This document shows, piece by piece, positions 1 through 7,965 of a DNA stretch of 64,000 nucleotides. Under the pieces are notes generated by a model. The model saw only the letters and a program-made list of their open reading frames with translations. It was not told where the DNA came from and searched no databases. Every line of letters begins with the position of its first letter. Within the stretch, counting starts at the first letter, position 1. Both the position numbers and the translations under genes were made by a program. The DNA is taken from assembly GCF_011927635.1 (NCBI RefSeq), contig NZ_JAATJB010000001.1, positions 124,001 to 188,000 on the forward strand, in the 5' to 3' direction. Source of the DNA: Sphingomonas trueperi. Its GTDB lineage: Bacteria; Pseudomonadota; Alphaproteobacteria; Sphingomonadales; Sphingomonadaceae.

Positions 1-244
1 GCCGCGCCATCTCGCTGATCCATTCCGCCCCCGCGCGCGTCTTGCCGAAACCACGGCCCGCACGGATCAGCCAGACCCGCCAATCCCCCTCAGGCCAGAA
101 CTGGCCTTCATGCGCCCAACGCCACCACGCCTCGTTGAAGAAGCGGAGGTGCGAGCGCGGCATCTCGCGGATCATCTGCACCCGCTCATCGCGCGGTGCC
201 AATGCCAACCGCGCCAACGCATCCTCGGCATCGGCCGGGGTCAT
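1..244 (-). CDS. Phage/GTA terminase large subunit, N-terminal fragment (cut by window edge)
   Basis: The reading frame opens at ATG 242-244 on the minus strand and runs off the left edge, so only about the first 80 residues are visible. Residues about 60-72 read RAGRGFGKTRAGAEW, the Walker A region of large terminase ATPases that pump DNA into phage or gene-transfer-agent (GTA) heads. The preceding aromatic stretch (FNEAWWRWAHEGQFWPEGDW) is usual for this family. The start overlaps the stop of the upstream small-terminase-like gene by four bases (ATGA), so the two are probably translated together. The pairing is as expected for genes g1/g2 of alphaproteobacterial GTAs, but a prophage cannot be excluded because the rest of the cluster lies outside the window. 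Confidence 0.85.
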   Translation of the reverse strand, partial: MTPADAEDALARLALAPRDERVQMIREMPRSHLRFFNEAWWRWAHEGQFWPEGDWRVWLIRAGRGFGKTRAGAEWISEMAR

Positions 245-744
245 GGCTGATCCCCGCGCTCTTCGGCGAGCCGCTTGGCCAGCGCGTCCAGCTTCTTGTT
301 CAGCGCAGCCTCTGCCTCGTCGCGGCTGACCCGTACCACCCGCCCGCGCGGCGTTTGCGGCCGGTTCTCCACCGTTGCCCGATGCATGCGCAGCAGCTCC
401 ATCGCCAGCTTGGCATCGAATGCCCCGGCCGGCGGCGGTACCTCGTCGATACCATCCTCCTCGAACGGGTGCGGCGCTGCCAACTGGGCGAGCAGCTGCT
501 CCTCCAGTCGCTCATAGCCCGTGAGAATCGCCGCCCGCCAAGCGCTCGCGAACACGGGATTTTCGCGGCGGCGGCGATAGGCAGAGCGATGATCCACCTT
601 CGCTTGCTTGCACGACCGCACCACGTTGCAAGTCGCCGCGAGCATGTCGAGGAACGCGCGCTCCTGCCGATCACTCCAGGCATGGGCCGGCAGCTTGCGC
701 TTCTGCAGGCGACGATTGGTCGCCTTGCCGATCACGTCAGTCAT
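241..744 (-). CDS. Terminase small subunit-like protein (GTA g1 type)
   Basis: This 167-aa protein is rich in charged helices. Residues about 20-60 (ERAFLDMLAATCNVVRSC, then AYRRRRENPVFASAWRAA) form a helix-turn-helix-like DNA-recognition segment seen in small terminase and GTA g1 proteins, which would bring DNA to the large subunit. The C-terminal third, with RVSRDEAEAALNKKLDALAKRL, looks coiled-coil. The ORF stays open upstream to 852, but I chose ATG 742-744 because a good ribosome-binding site (GGAAGAGG) precedes it and the family begins near MTDV. It overlaps the large terminase gene by ATGA. Assignment rests on context plus the motif; sequence conservation in this family is weak. Confidence 0.7.
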   Translation of the reverse strand: MTDVIGKATNRRLQKRKLPAHAWSDRQERAFLDMLAATCNVVRSCKQAKVDHRSAYRRRRENPVFASAWRAAILTGYERLEEQLLAQLAAPHPFEEDGIDEVPPPAGAFDAKLAMELLRMHRATVENRPQTPRGRVVRVSRDEAEAALNKKLDALAKRLAEERGDQP

Positions 745-764
745 GGCACCTCTTCCGAAAGCGC

Positions 765-799
765 GAACGGGCCGCGGCACTGATGTGCCCGGCCCGTTC
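765..799 (-). promoter_or_regulatory. Strong hairpin in the leader of the terminase genes
   Basis: GAACGGGCC at 765-773 pairs perfectly with GGCCCGTTC at 791-799, and the inner GGCAC/GTGCC arms (776-780, 785-789) extend the stem around a TGAT loop. It lies 21 bp upstream of the small-terminase start, so it would sit in the 5' untranslated RNA of the packaging operon. It has no T-run, so it is not an evident terminator. The role is unknown: RNA-level control, or an operator read as DNA. Confidence 0.45.
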
Positions 800-916
800 C
801 ATGAAGCCGCCGAGGCGACTCGCAATTCTTCAGCGTTCCTGTTTTGTGCCACAGGAGCGTGACGATGTCAAGACTTTTTATCCTATTTGGTACATTGGCA
901 GGATCGCCAGGCGGGA

Positions 917-1591
917 TCAGCGGCCAAAACGGTGCACCAGTCGGATGCCGATCGTGTCGATGCCGGGGTTCTGATCCGAAAAGAGCTGGTGGTGGCTGTA
1001 ATGCTCCCATGCCAGTTCCGCCGCCCAGTTCGCGCTCAGGCGAACGCCGATCGCCGCATTCGGGTTGAACAGCACCTTCGATCCGAACGAGGTCCGCCGC
1101 CGATAGATGTCGTAGCGGCGCCGCGCCTCATCCACGGCAATGCTCGGCGCGAAAGGATCCGGGGTGAAACGATAGCCGTCGATAACGGTAATCCCGATCC
1201 CCACCTGGCCGTACAGCCGGTTGTGCAGGATATGCTGCCGCCATTCGGCGCCGACGCTGGCAAAGCTGGTCCGTCCGTTGGTATTCACTTGCAGCTTGCC
1301 GGTCAGCCGTGGCTTCAGCAACACGCGCAGCGGCCTGCTACGGTAGGCCAGTTCCACGTCGGTCGTGCCATTTTCCTCCTGGCCTTCATAGATCTGCCCC
1401 TGTGGCAGTGCCGGCAGGTCGAAGATCAGCTTGCTGCCCAGCGGGTGAAAATTCGCGCCGTGGCGGAGCACGCCGATCGCCAGTTCCGCCCCATCGGGCC
1501 GTGTCGGCGCGGGCGTGATTTCCTGCGCCATTGCTGTGGTGGAGGCGAGCGTCAACACGGCGCCCAAGGCACCGGAATTCCATAGCTTCAT
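917..1591 (-). CDS. Acyloxyacyl hydrolase / lipid A deacylase (PagL-like) outer-membrane protein
   Basis: A 224-aa protein with a cleavable signal peptide (hydrophobic residues 8-20, cut after TAMAQ). The rest has alternating beta-barrel character and ends in VHRFGR. The segment AAELAWEHYSHHQLFSDQNPGIDTIGIRL near the C-terminus matches the His-Ser region and terminal strand of PagL-type lipid A 3-O-deacylases, which remove an acyl chain from lipid A in the outer membrane. The length fits the family. ATG 1589-1591 has a GGGGGAA ribosome site. It stands alone between the terminase leader and the divergent DUF2975 gene. The catalytic activity is inferred from the motif. Confidence 0.75.
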   Translation of the reverse strand: MKLWNSGALGAVLTLASTTAMAQEITPAPTRPDGAELAIGVLRHGANFHPLGSKLIFDLPALPQGQIYEGQEENGTTDVELAYRSRPLRVLLKPRLTGKLQVNTNGRTSFASVGAEWRQHILHNRLYGQVGIGITVIDGYRFTPDPFAPSIAVDEARRRYDIYRRRTSFGSKVLFNPNAAIGVRLSANWAAELAWEHYSHHQLFSDQNPGIDTIGIRLVHRFGR

Positions 1592-1639
1592 GTCGGTTCC
1601 CCCGAACGGCGCGGCTATCGTTAGACCGCCTGCATCGTG

Positions 1640-1645
1640 TATAAT
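1640..1645 (+). promoter_or_regulatory. Probable -10 element of the DUF2975/XRE operon
   Basis: TATAAT lies 33 bp before ATG 1679 in a short AT-rich stretch that stands out from the GC-rich surroundings. The best upstream candidate, TTAGAC at 1621-1626, is spaced shorter than usual, so only the -10 is proposed. Confidence 0.4.
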
Positions 1646-1678
1646 GAGAATATATTACCGTCAAACAGAAAGATTTTG

Positions 1679-2308
1679 ATGACAAACAGCTATTGGCTGC
1701 CGCGCCGCAAGGCCGTGCTGTGCCGGGCCATGGGGGCGACCTTCCTTGTCGCAGCCTTGGTAATGGGGATCGTGATCGCCGTGGCGGGGATTTCGCCCGG
1801 CGCGTCGCCGATTTGCGGTGGAGACGCCCCCTGTGCCTGGCGGGCGCGGCCCACCCAGCTGCTCGATCAGGACGTGCGGGTCGCTGTACTGGCCACGCCG
1901 GCGGCGCTGCGAACTTTCGAAGCCTATGTCGCCCGACCGGATGTTCGCCTGGGCCTCGCCGCCGTCGAAGCCATCAATCTCGGTCCGTTCGCCTTGCTGC
2001 TGGCCGGGGTCGGCCTCGCATTGCGGCGGCTGGGCGGCAATGGTGGTCCCGATGCGCTGCCCCGCGCGCTGCGATGGCTGCGCGTCTCCGCAATCGCGGC
2101 GCTGGTCTGGGCGCTGACCAGCCCTGTCTATGATAGCCTGCTGGCGACGGTCCTCTCGCCCGGCACGCCCAATGGCGAGAAGATCGAGCTGTACATCTAT
2201 CTCGACAAGATCGGCGGCGGCCTGCTTCTGGCACTGGCGGCCTATGCGACGATCTGGGCCATCGAGGCCGGCTTCGAAGCACGCCGCGATCTGGACAGCT
2301 TCGTCTGA
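1679..2308 (+). CDS. DUF2975-type four-helix membrane protein
   Basis: A 209-aa inner-membrane protein with hydrophobic spans at roughly residues 18-40, 95-115, 135-155 and 175-195. A Cys-containing extracytoplasmic loop (ICGGDAPCAW) follows the first span. This layout, and the XRE regulator immediately downstream, fits DUF2975 proteins, which usually travel with a small YozG-like regulator. The molecular role is not known. An in-frame ATG at 1637 exists, but ATG 1679 (MTNSYWLP) is better because 1637 overlaps the probable -10 element. The stop and the next start overlap (TGATG). Confidence 0.6.
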   Translation: MTNSYWLPRRKAVLCRAMGATFLVAALVMGIVIAVAGISPGASPICGGDAPCAWRARPTQLLDQDVRVAVLATPAALRTFEAYVARPDVRLGLAAVEAINLGPFALLLAGVGLALRRLGGNGGPDALPRALRWLRVSAIAALVWALTSPVYDSLLATVLSPGTPNGEKIELYIYLDKIGGGLLLALAAYATIWAIEAGFEARRDLDSFV

Positions 2309-2544
2309 TGCCAATTATCGTCAACCTTGATGTCATGCTCGCCCGTCGCAAGGTCCGTTCGAAGGAACTGGCGGAAGCGATCGGGATCACCGAGTCGAAT
2401 CTGTCGCTGCTGAAATCCGGACGGGTGAAGGGGGTGCGCTTCGCCACGCTGGCGGCGATCTGCCGCTACCTCAACTGCACGCCGGGCGACCTGCTGGACT
2501 ATGATCCGTCCGACGACGACCTGCGGGGCGAGGAAGGCGGCTAG
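2308..2544 (+). CDS. Small XRE-family regulator (YozG-like)
   Basis: A 78-aa protein that is almost entirely one helix-turn-helix domain: LARRKVRSKELAEAIGITESNLSLLKSGRVKGVRFATLAAICRYL, followed by CTPGDLLDYDP, the usual end of Cro/C1-type folds of the YozG class. The start ATG overlaps the stop of the DUF2975 gene (TGATG), so the two are translationally coupled. By analogy with other DUF2975-XRE pairs it probably represses its own operon, but no operator was identified. Confidence 0.8.
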   Translation: MPIIVNLDVMLARRKVRSKELAEAIGITESNLSLLKSGRVKGVRFATLAAICRYLNCTPGDLLDYDPSDDDLRGEEGG

Positions 2545-2578
2545 AGCCTTTCACGTGGACGGACGGGGGACCGCGTCG

Positions 2579-3526
2579 CTATTGCGCCAGCCCCGCCACC
2601 ATCGCCTCCCACGCCGCGCGCTCCGCCTCGCGATCGCGCAGCGTCGCCACCGCGCTGAGGGTGCCGGCGGCGAAATCCACCTCCACCGCCCGTTCCGCTT
2701 CGAACGTCGCGTTGCCGCTCAGCATCACCCGCGTGTCCGGCTCGGCCTGGCCGCGGACCATGCCGCCGCGGTTGAACACTTCGATCGGGGTACCGAAGGG
2801 GACGCGGCCGGTGAGCGCGGCGCTCAGCACCGAAGCCGCCATCGCGCTGCCGCAGCTGTCGGTCAGCCCGACGCCGCGCTCGAAGGTGCGGACGAACAGG
2901 CGGGTCGGCCCGCGGACCTCGACGAAGGACACATTGGCGCGCGCGGGCAATAGCGGCGGGCGGCTTTCGCACCATTCCCCAAGTTCCACCAGTTCGGCCT
3001 CGTCGACCTGGTCGACAAAGGTCACCAGATGCGGGTTGGGCATCGCCACCGCGGTGAAGGCGCGGGGGTTGGGCAGGCCGGCAATCGGCGCGTCGCGCAC
3101 CTGCTCGGGCGCCCCGACCAGCCCGACATCGGCGGCGCGGGTCGAGTTCGGCCCCACGAGCGTGCGGATCGTCGCGACGCCGGGGGCGATCTCGGGATCG
3201 CGCAAAACGCTGGCCGAGCTGGTCTTGAGCTTTACCTGCGCGGCGTCCAGCCCCAGCAGGTCGAAGCCCAGCCGCGCGGTGCAGCGCAGGCCGTTGAGGC
3301 AGGTCTCGGCCTCGGAGCCGTCCGAATTCCACATCCGCATGCCGAAGGCGTGGGCGTCGTCGCCCGGCACCAGCGCGAGCAGGCCGTCGCCGCCCACCGG
3401 CCCGGCGCGATCGGCGAGCAGGCGGGCGAGCGTCGCCCAGTCGGCTTCGGACAGCGTCAACGCGCGCGCGTCGATCAGCGGGAAGTCGTTGCCCGAACCG
3501 TGGCACTTGGTGAATTCGATACGCAT
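2579..3526 (-). CDS. dapF: Diaminopimelate epimerase-like protein, divergent
   Basis: A 315-aa protein of DapF fold, the family that interconverts LL- and meso-diaminopimelate for lysine and peptidoglycan synthesis. Seen: the N-terminal MRIEFTKCHGSGNDF motif, GGDGLL, a first candidate catalytic cysteine (Cys76 in ETCLNGLRC) and a second (Cys225 in SCGSA), each in one half of the pseudo-symmetric protein. It is divergent: the usual CGNG is CLNG, and the usual GET before the second cysteine is GLT. A start three codons earlier (3535) directly abuts the GST stop; I prefer 3526 because families begin MRI. It may be a DapF paralogue with another substrate. Confidence 0.7.
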   Translation of the reverse strand: MRIEFTKCHGSGNDFPLIDARALTLSEADWATLARLLADRAGPVGGDGLLALVPGDDAHAFGMRMWNSDGSEAETCLNGLRCTARLGFDLLGLDAAQVKLKTSSASVLRDPEIAPGVATIRTLVGPNSTRAADVGLVGAPEQVRDAPIAGLPNPRAFTAVAMPNPHLVTFVDQVDEAELVELGEWCESRPPLLPARANVSFVEVRGPTRLFVRTFERGVGLTDSCGSAMAASVLSAALTGRVPFGTPIEVFNRGGMVRGQAEPDTRVMLSGNATFEAERAVEVDFAAGTLSAVATLRDREAERAAWEAMVAGLAQ

Positions 3527-3535
3527 GCCGCCCAT

Positions 3536-4210
3536 TTAGGCGGCGGCGGTCGCCTTGGCTACTGCGCCGCCCATCGCCGCCACCTGCGCCTTGTCGCGCG
3601 CGAGGATCGCGGCAAAGCTCGGCCGGGCGTGGATCGCCTCGACATAGGCGGCGGTGCGCGGGTAGCGGGCAGCGTCGACGCACACGCCGATGCAGCCCAG
3701 CGTGGCGAGCGGGCTGGCGATGGCGATGTCGGCGAGGGTCAGCCGGTCCTCGACCAGGAAGCCGCTGTCGGGGATGGTCTTCTCCAGATAGGCGAAGATC
3801 GGCGGCAGCTGCTCGTTCTCGGCCTGGTCGGCGGCTTCATGGTCGCAGGGCAGCTGCATCACCCGCGGTTTCACGAACCGATTGCCGAAGATGGCCCCAC
3901 CCGCCGCCATCATGATCGTATCCGCCACTTCGTCGAACCAGATCGTCCGAGCCCGCGATTCCGCCGCGAGCGGGATCAGGTTGGGCTCGGGGTACTTGGC
4001 CTCGAGATAGGTCACGATCGCGGACGAATCGGCGATGGTGAAGTCGCCGTCGCGGAAGCCCGGCATCTTGCCGAACGGGCTGATCGCGCGAAACTCGGGG
4101 TCCGGGCTGCCGGGTCCTGCGAATTTCAGCTGCAGTTCCAAGCCCTTCTCTGCCCCGAACACCATGCATTTGCGGACATAGGGGGACAATGTCGAACCAT
4201 AGACGATCAT
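3536..4210 (-). CDS. Glutathione S-transferase family protein
   Basis: A 224-aa cytosolic protein of standard GST length. The N-terminal thioredoxin-like domain (residues 1-80) has STLSPYVRKC at the usual glutathione-activating position, FGKMPGF with the cis-proline, and DSSAIVTYLEAKYP, the glutathione-binding Asp-Ser signature. The C-terminal helical domain has FLVEDRLTLADIAIASPL, the N-capping motif of the family. It would conjugate or reduce small electrophiles; the substrate cannot be told. The dapF-like start follows its stop directly, so the two probably share a transcript. There is no evidence of a pathway link. Confidence 0.85.
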   Translation of the reverse strand: MIVYGSTLSPYVRKCMVFGAEKGLELQLKFAGPGSPDPEFRAISPFGKMPGFRDGDFTIADSSAIVTYLEAKYPEPNLIPLAAESRARTIWFDEVADTIMMAAGGAIFGNRFVKPRVMQLPCDHEAADQAENEQLPPIFAYLEKTIPDSGFLVEDRLTLADIAIASPLATLGCIGVCVDAARYPRTAAYVEAIHARPSFAAILARDKAQVAAMGGAVAKATAAA

Positions 4211-4310
4211 CGGCGTTCCTCTCCTTGATGGCGGGTAGCATAGCCGATTTTGAGCCGTGTTGCGTGGCCTGTGCGCGACATCGCCGCCCGAACGTGCGAA
4301 GCCGGGCGTG

Positions 4311-6806
4311 ATGACCGCCTATGCCTTCCTGCTGCTCGCCGTCGCCGCCGCGACCGCCTTCGCCGTGCTGAAGCGCCGCATCGACCGGCTGGAGCGCGAC
4401 CTGCAGGCACTGGAGGTGCGGATCGCGCGGCTCGACGGCCGCGCGCAGGCACCGGCGCCGCGGCCGGTGGCGAGCGTTCGAACCACGATCGAGTCCGAGG
4501 CAGCAAGGGCCCGCGCGGTGGAGGCCGAAACTTCCATGGTACGCGAGGACGCGCCGACAGCGGCACCACCCGCACCGCCAAGCCCCGCCTTCACCCTGCC
4601 CCGCCTCAGCTTCGAGACGCTGGTCGGCGGCCGCCTGCCGATCTGGATCGGCGGCATCGCGCTGGTGCTCGCCGGCTTTTTCTTGGTGCGCTACTCGATC
4701 GAGCAGGGCCTGCTCGGTCCCGCCGCGCGCACGTTCATTGCCGCGCTGTTCGGCCTCGCGCTGGTCGCGGCGAGCGAAGCGGTGCGTCGCCTGCCCGCCA
4801 CCCGCGACGATGCCCGGCTGGGGCAGGTGTTCGCCGGCGCGGGGATCGCGAGCCTGTACGGCACGCTCTACATGGCCGCCGCGCTCTACCATCTGATCGC
4901 GCCGCTCACCGCCTTCGGCGCGGTCGTGCTGGTGACGCTGGGGGCGATGGGGCTGTCGCTGCGCCACGGCCCGCCCACCGCGATCATGGCGCTGGCGGGC
5001 GGCTTTCTCGCGCCGCTGGTCGCCGGGTTCGACGCGGCGGGGATCGCGCCGCTGCTCGTCTATCTCGGCCTGTTCGGCGCCGCATTGTTCGGGCTCGCGG
5101 TGCATCGCCGCTGGGGCTGGCTGGCGCTGGCCGCGAGCGTCGCGGGGCTGGCCTGGACCCAGTTCCTGATCGCGGTGCTCGACGGGCGCGGCAACCTCTC
5201 CGCCATCGGCCTCTACACCATGCTGCTGGCCGGCGGCGCGAGTGCCGCGCTGCCCGCCGCAGGGCTGCGCAACCGCTGGCTCCGCCTCGCGCCGCTGCTG
5301 GTCGGCCTGCTGCAGCTGGTGGCGATCGCGCCGGGACTCGACTTCGGGCCGCTCGCCTGGAGCTTCTACCTCGTGCTTGCCGCCGCGACGCTGGTGCTTG
5401 CCTGGCGGGACGCCGTCTATCTGCCCGGCGCGCTCGCCGCGGTGGCGCTGCTGCTCGCGCTGGAGGGCCTGGGACTCACCGCCATGAACCGCGGCGCCAC
5501 GCCCGTCGGCGCACTCGTCGCCGCGCTGCTGTTCACCGGCGCCGGCCAGGCGCTGGCGGGACGCGGGCGGCAATGGATCGCGCTCGCGCTGCTCGGCGCG
5601 GGCGGACCGGTGCTGGTGGCGCACCTGCTGGCGCCGACGCTGCTGCCCCCGCTCGGCTGGGGCCTGCTCGAACTCGGCGCCACGCTCGCCTGCGCGCGGC
5701 TCGCCTGGATGCTGCGCAGCGACGCCGACGATCCCGCGCTCACCGCCGCGACGCTGGCGAGCGCGCTGCTGCTGACCGTGGCGCTGGCCCAGCCGCTGCC
5801 GCATGGCTGGCTGTCGCTGCCGCTCGCGCTGGTACTGGGCGGGCTCGCCCTCTGGGCCCGGCAGGTGCGCGCGCCGAGCCTGTTCGCGCTGCCGCTCCTG
5901 TGGCTGCTCGCCGCGCTGATCGCCGCGGCGCTCCCGCTGCTCGACATCGCCTCGGCGATCTTCGCCTCGCTCACCGGCGACCGCCTGCCCTACAGGGAAC
6001 TGCCGCTCTTCGCCGATCTGCTGCGCGTCCTCGCGCTGCCGGTTGCCGCCGCGCTCGCCTTCCTCGTCGCGGATCCGCGAGCCTTCGGCCGCACCCGCCG
6101 CGCCGCCGCGATCCTGGCGGGCACGAGCGCGGTGCTGCTGCTCTACACGCTCGCCAAGCAGCCGCTGGCGATCGCCACGCCCGAGCGGTTCCTCGCCTGG
6201 GGCTTTGTCGAGCGTGCGCTGTTCACCCAGGCCGCGCTCGCCGCCGGATGGGCGCTGCTCCGCGCCGCGCGGCTGCCCAGGCTGGCCCGGGCGCTGCTGC
6301 TGCTCGGCCTCGCCCGGCTGACGTGGTTCGACCTGGTGCTGCTCAACCCCGCCTTCGTCGCGCAGCAAGCCGGCCCCCTCCTCGCCGCGCATCTCGCCCT
6401 TGCCGCCTTCTGGTGCTGGACGCTGCCGCGCCTGCGCGTCCCCGCTGCGCTGCTGAGCATTGCCGCCGCGCTCGCCGCGATCCGCTGGACGGCGCACGGC
6501 ACGCTGCTCACCGGGCCGATCGGCAGCCTGGAAAATGGCGGCTATTCGGCGGCGCTGCTGCTGCTCGCGCTCGCCTGGCTGGGGCGCGGCATCGCGGCGG
6601 GGCGGCACGACCTGCGGCTCGCCGGCCTCGGCCTGCTCACCCTCACCACCTGCAAGGTGTTCCTGGTCGACGCCGCCGCGCTCGACGGGCTGCTGCGCAT
6701 CCTGTCCTTCCTCGGGCTCGGCGTGGCGCTGATCGCGATCGGCTGGGCCTATAGCCGCTTCCTCGCCCGCCCCGCCGCCGCACCCGAGCCGCCTCCGGTC
6801 ACCTGA
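4311..6806 (+). CDS. DUF2339 polytopic membrane protein
   Basis: An 831-aa inner-membrane protein. One N-terminal anchor (residues 1-18) is followed by a short coiled coil (LKRRIDRLERDLQALEVRIARL), a Pro/Ala-rich linker, then LPIWIGGIALVLAGFFLVRY, the hallmark opening of DUF2339, and more than twenty hydrophobic segments to the C-terminus. Function is unknown for the family. An upstream in-frame ATG at 4257 exists, but ATG 4311 puts the anchor at the N-terminus as in relatives. It ends convergently, overlapping the DUF6456 gene by 8 bp. Because of strong codon bias, other frames across this gene are also open; they are not genes. Confidence 0.8.
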   Translation: MTAYAFLLLAVAAATAFAVLKRRIDRLERDLQALEVRIARLDGRAQAPAPRPVASVRTTIESEAARARAVEAETSMVREDAPTAAPPAPPSPAFTLPRLSFETLVGGRLPIWIGGIALVLAGFFLVRYSIEQGLLGPAARTFIAALFGLALVAASEAVRRLPATRDDARLGQVFAGAGIASLYGTLYMAAALYHLIAPLTAFGAVVLVTLGAMGLSLRHGPPTAIMALAGGFLAPLVAGFDAAGIAPLLVYLGLFGAALFGLAVHRRWGWLALAASVAGLAWTQFLIAVLDGRGNLSAIGLYTMLLAGGASAALPAAGLRNRWLRLAPLLVGLLQLVAIAPGLDFGPLAWSFYLVLAAATLVLAWRDAVYLPGALAAVALLLALEGLGLTAMNRGATPVGALVAALLFTGAGQALAGRGRQWIALALLGAGGPVLVAHLLAPTLLPPLGWGLLELGATLACARLAWMLRSDADDPALTAATLASALLLTVALAQPLPHGWLSLPLALVLGGLALWARQVRAPSLFALPLLWLLAALIAAALPLLDIASAIFASLTGDRLPYRELPLFADLLRVLALPVAAALAFLVADPRAFGRTRRAAAILAGTSAVLLLYTLAKQPLAIATPERFLAWGFVERALFTQAALAAGWALLRAARLPRLARALLLLGLARLTWFDLVLLNPAFVAQQAGPLLAAHLALAAFWCWTLPRLRVPAALLSIAAALAAIRWTAHGTLLTGPIGSLENGGYSAALLLLALAWLGRGIAAGRHDLRLAGLGLLTLTTCKVFLVDAAALDGLLRILSFLGLGVALIAIGWAYSRFLARPAAAPEPPPVT

Positions 6807-7242
6807 GCCGGTAATGGTCCGCCACGCGGTCGAGCGCGAGGCACAGCACCAGCTTGCCCGCGCGGGCCGGCCAGCCGAGGCCCTTTTCGGCGGCGCCCAG
6901 CCCCTCGCCCGCGCAGACCACGCGCCAGAGGATGTCGGACAGCCCGCCGCCCACCGCCGCGATCGCCGCATCGAAGCGGCGCTTGGCGGCGATCTGCGCC
7001 AGCGTCGGGTCGAGCGGCTCGGGCGCCGCGCGTCGCCCGCCCTCGCGCGGCGCGGCATCCCAGCGCATTGTCACCCGCGGCCCCAGCGACGCCGTCTCGT
7101 AATCGCCGCGCAGCCGCTCCCCCGCCTCATATTGCCGGGCATCGACATGGCCGCGCGCGCGCAGCCAGTCGAGCGGCGATTCGCCCAGGTTCACCGTCAC
7201 GCTGCGGCCCTTGCCCGTCGGTCGCTCCACCAGCTCGCGCAT
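6799..7242 (-). CDS. DUF6456 protein
   Basis: A 147-aa protein with the sphingomonad DUF6456 pattern: SPLDWLRARGHVDARQYEAGERLRGDY at residues 20-46, then RFDAAIAAVGGGLSDILWRV and CAGEGLGAAEKGLGWPARAGK at the C-terminus. The latter resembles the phage-associated helix-turn-helix fold, so DNA binding is plausible but unproven. ATG 7240-7242 has a near-perfect ribosome site (AAAGGAGAT). A longer in-frame ORF reaches 7578 only because it reads antisense through the XRE gene. It is transcribed divergently from that XRE regulator across a 90-bp gap. Confidence 0.7.
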   Translation of the reverse strand: MRELVERPTGKGRSVTVNLGESPLDWLRARGHVDARQYEAGERLRGDYETASLGPRVTMRWDAAPREGGRRAAPEPLDPTLAQIAAKRRFDAAIAAVGGGLSDILWRVVCAGEGLGAAEKGLGWPARAGKLVLCLALDRVADHYRLR

Positions 7243-7332
7243 GCCACGATCTCCTTTTGTTCCGATTCGTTCCTCTTGCCATCGCGGCGCATCTGTAGGA
7301 AAGAGGAAAACCGATTTGGTTAGGAGCAGGCC

Positions 7333-7896
7333 ATGATCACCGCGATACGCGAAGTCCGCCGCGCCAAGGGAATGACCCTCGACGACGTCGCCCGCCGCTG
7401 CCAGCCGCCCACCACCGCGCAGACGATCGGCCGGCTTGAAACCGGCACCCGCACCGTCTCCGTCGCCTGGCTCAACCGGATCGCCGCCGCCCTGGAGGTG
7501 GATGCCGCCGATCTGGTCCAGCTCCCCGATCGCCCGGACGTGCCCGTGGCCGCGATACTGGAGGCCGACGGCGCCCATGCCCCGCGCCGCCCCGCGACGC
7601 TGGTTCCTCCCCGACCCGAGGCCGGCACCGTCGCCGTCGCGGTGGAGGCGAGCATCGGCGACTATCGCACCGGCGACGCGATCTGGTGCGAGCGGCTCGC
7701 CCCCACCGACTTCGGCCGCGCGCTCAACCGCGACGTGCTGGTGCCGCGCCCCGCCGGTCGCTTCCTGTTCGGCCGGCTGATCGGGCGCGACGGTACCCGG
7801 CTGCAGCTGCTCCCCCCCGGCGCGGGCGGCCGTCAGCAGGTGGTGACGGATCCCGCCTGGATCGCCGTCGCGGTGCGCCTGGTGCGCACGCTATAG
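7333..7896 (+). CDS. XRE-family regulator with S24-like C-terminal domain
   Basis: A 187-aa protein with an N-terminal helix-turn-helix (residues 3-58: REVRRAKGMTLDDVARRC, then TIGRLETGTRTVSVAWLNRIAAAL) and a C-terminal beta-rich part (about 95-185, GDAIWCERL through VAVRLVRTL) that looks like the LexA/S24 peptidase fold. I do not see a convincing Ser-Lys catalytic pair, so self-cleavage is doubtful. The AGGAG ribosome site lies just before ATG 7333. It shares a 90-bp promoter region with the divergent DUF6456 gene and may regulate it; this is inference from layout. Confidence 0.75.
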   Translation: MITAIREVRRAKGMTLDDVARRCQPPTTAQTIGRLETGTRTVSVAWLNRIAAALEVDAADLVQLPDRPDVPVAAILEADGAHAPRRPATLVPPRPEAGTVAVAVEASIGDYRTGDAIWCERLAPTDFGRALNRDVLVPRPAGRFLFGRLIGRDGTRLQLLPPGAGGRQQVVTDPAWIAVAVRLVRTL

Positions 7897-7965
7897 GCAT
7901 TGTTACGCCCTTGCTCGCTGCACCCGTTCGGCGCAACATGCTGCGCAACAGGAGGGAAGAAGACC

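Noticed and set aside
834..848. LexA-like box (GTTC-N7-GTGC) ahead of the terminase genes
   Set aside because: One arm deviates from GTTC-N7-GTTC and a single weak match is expected by chance.
3837..7058. A 1073-codon minus-strand frame antisense to the DUF2339 gene
   Set aside because: The translation is Arg/Gln/Glu-rich with no domain. The sense frame has clear membrane segments and the DUF2339 pattern.
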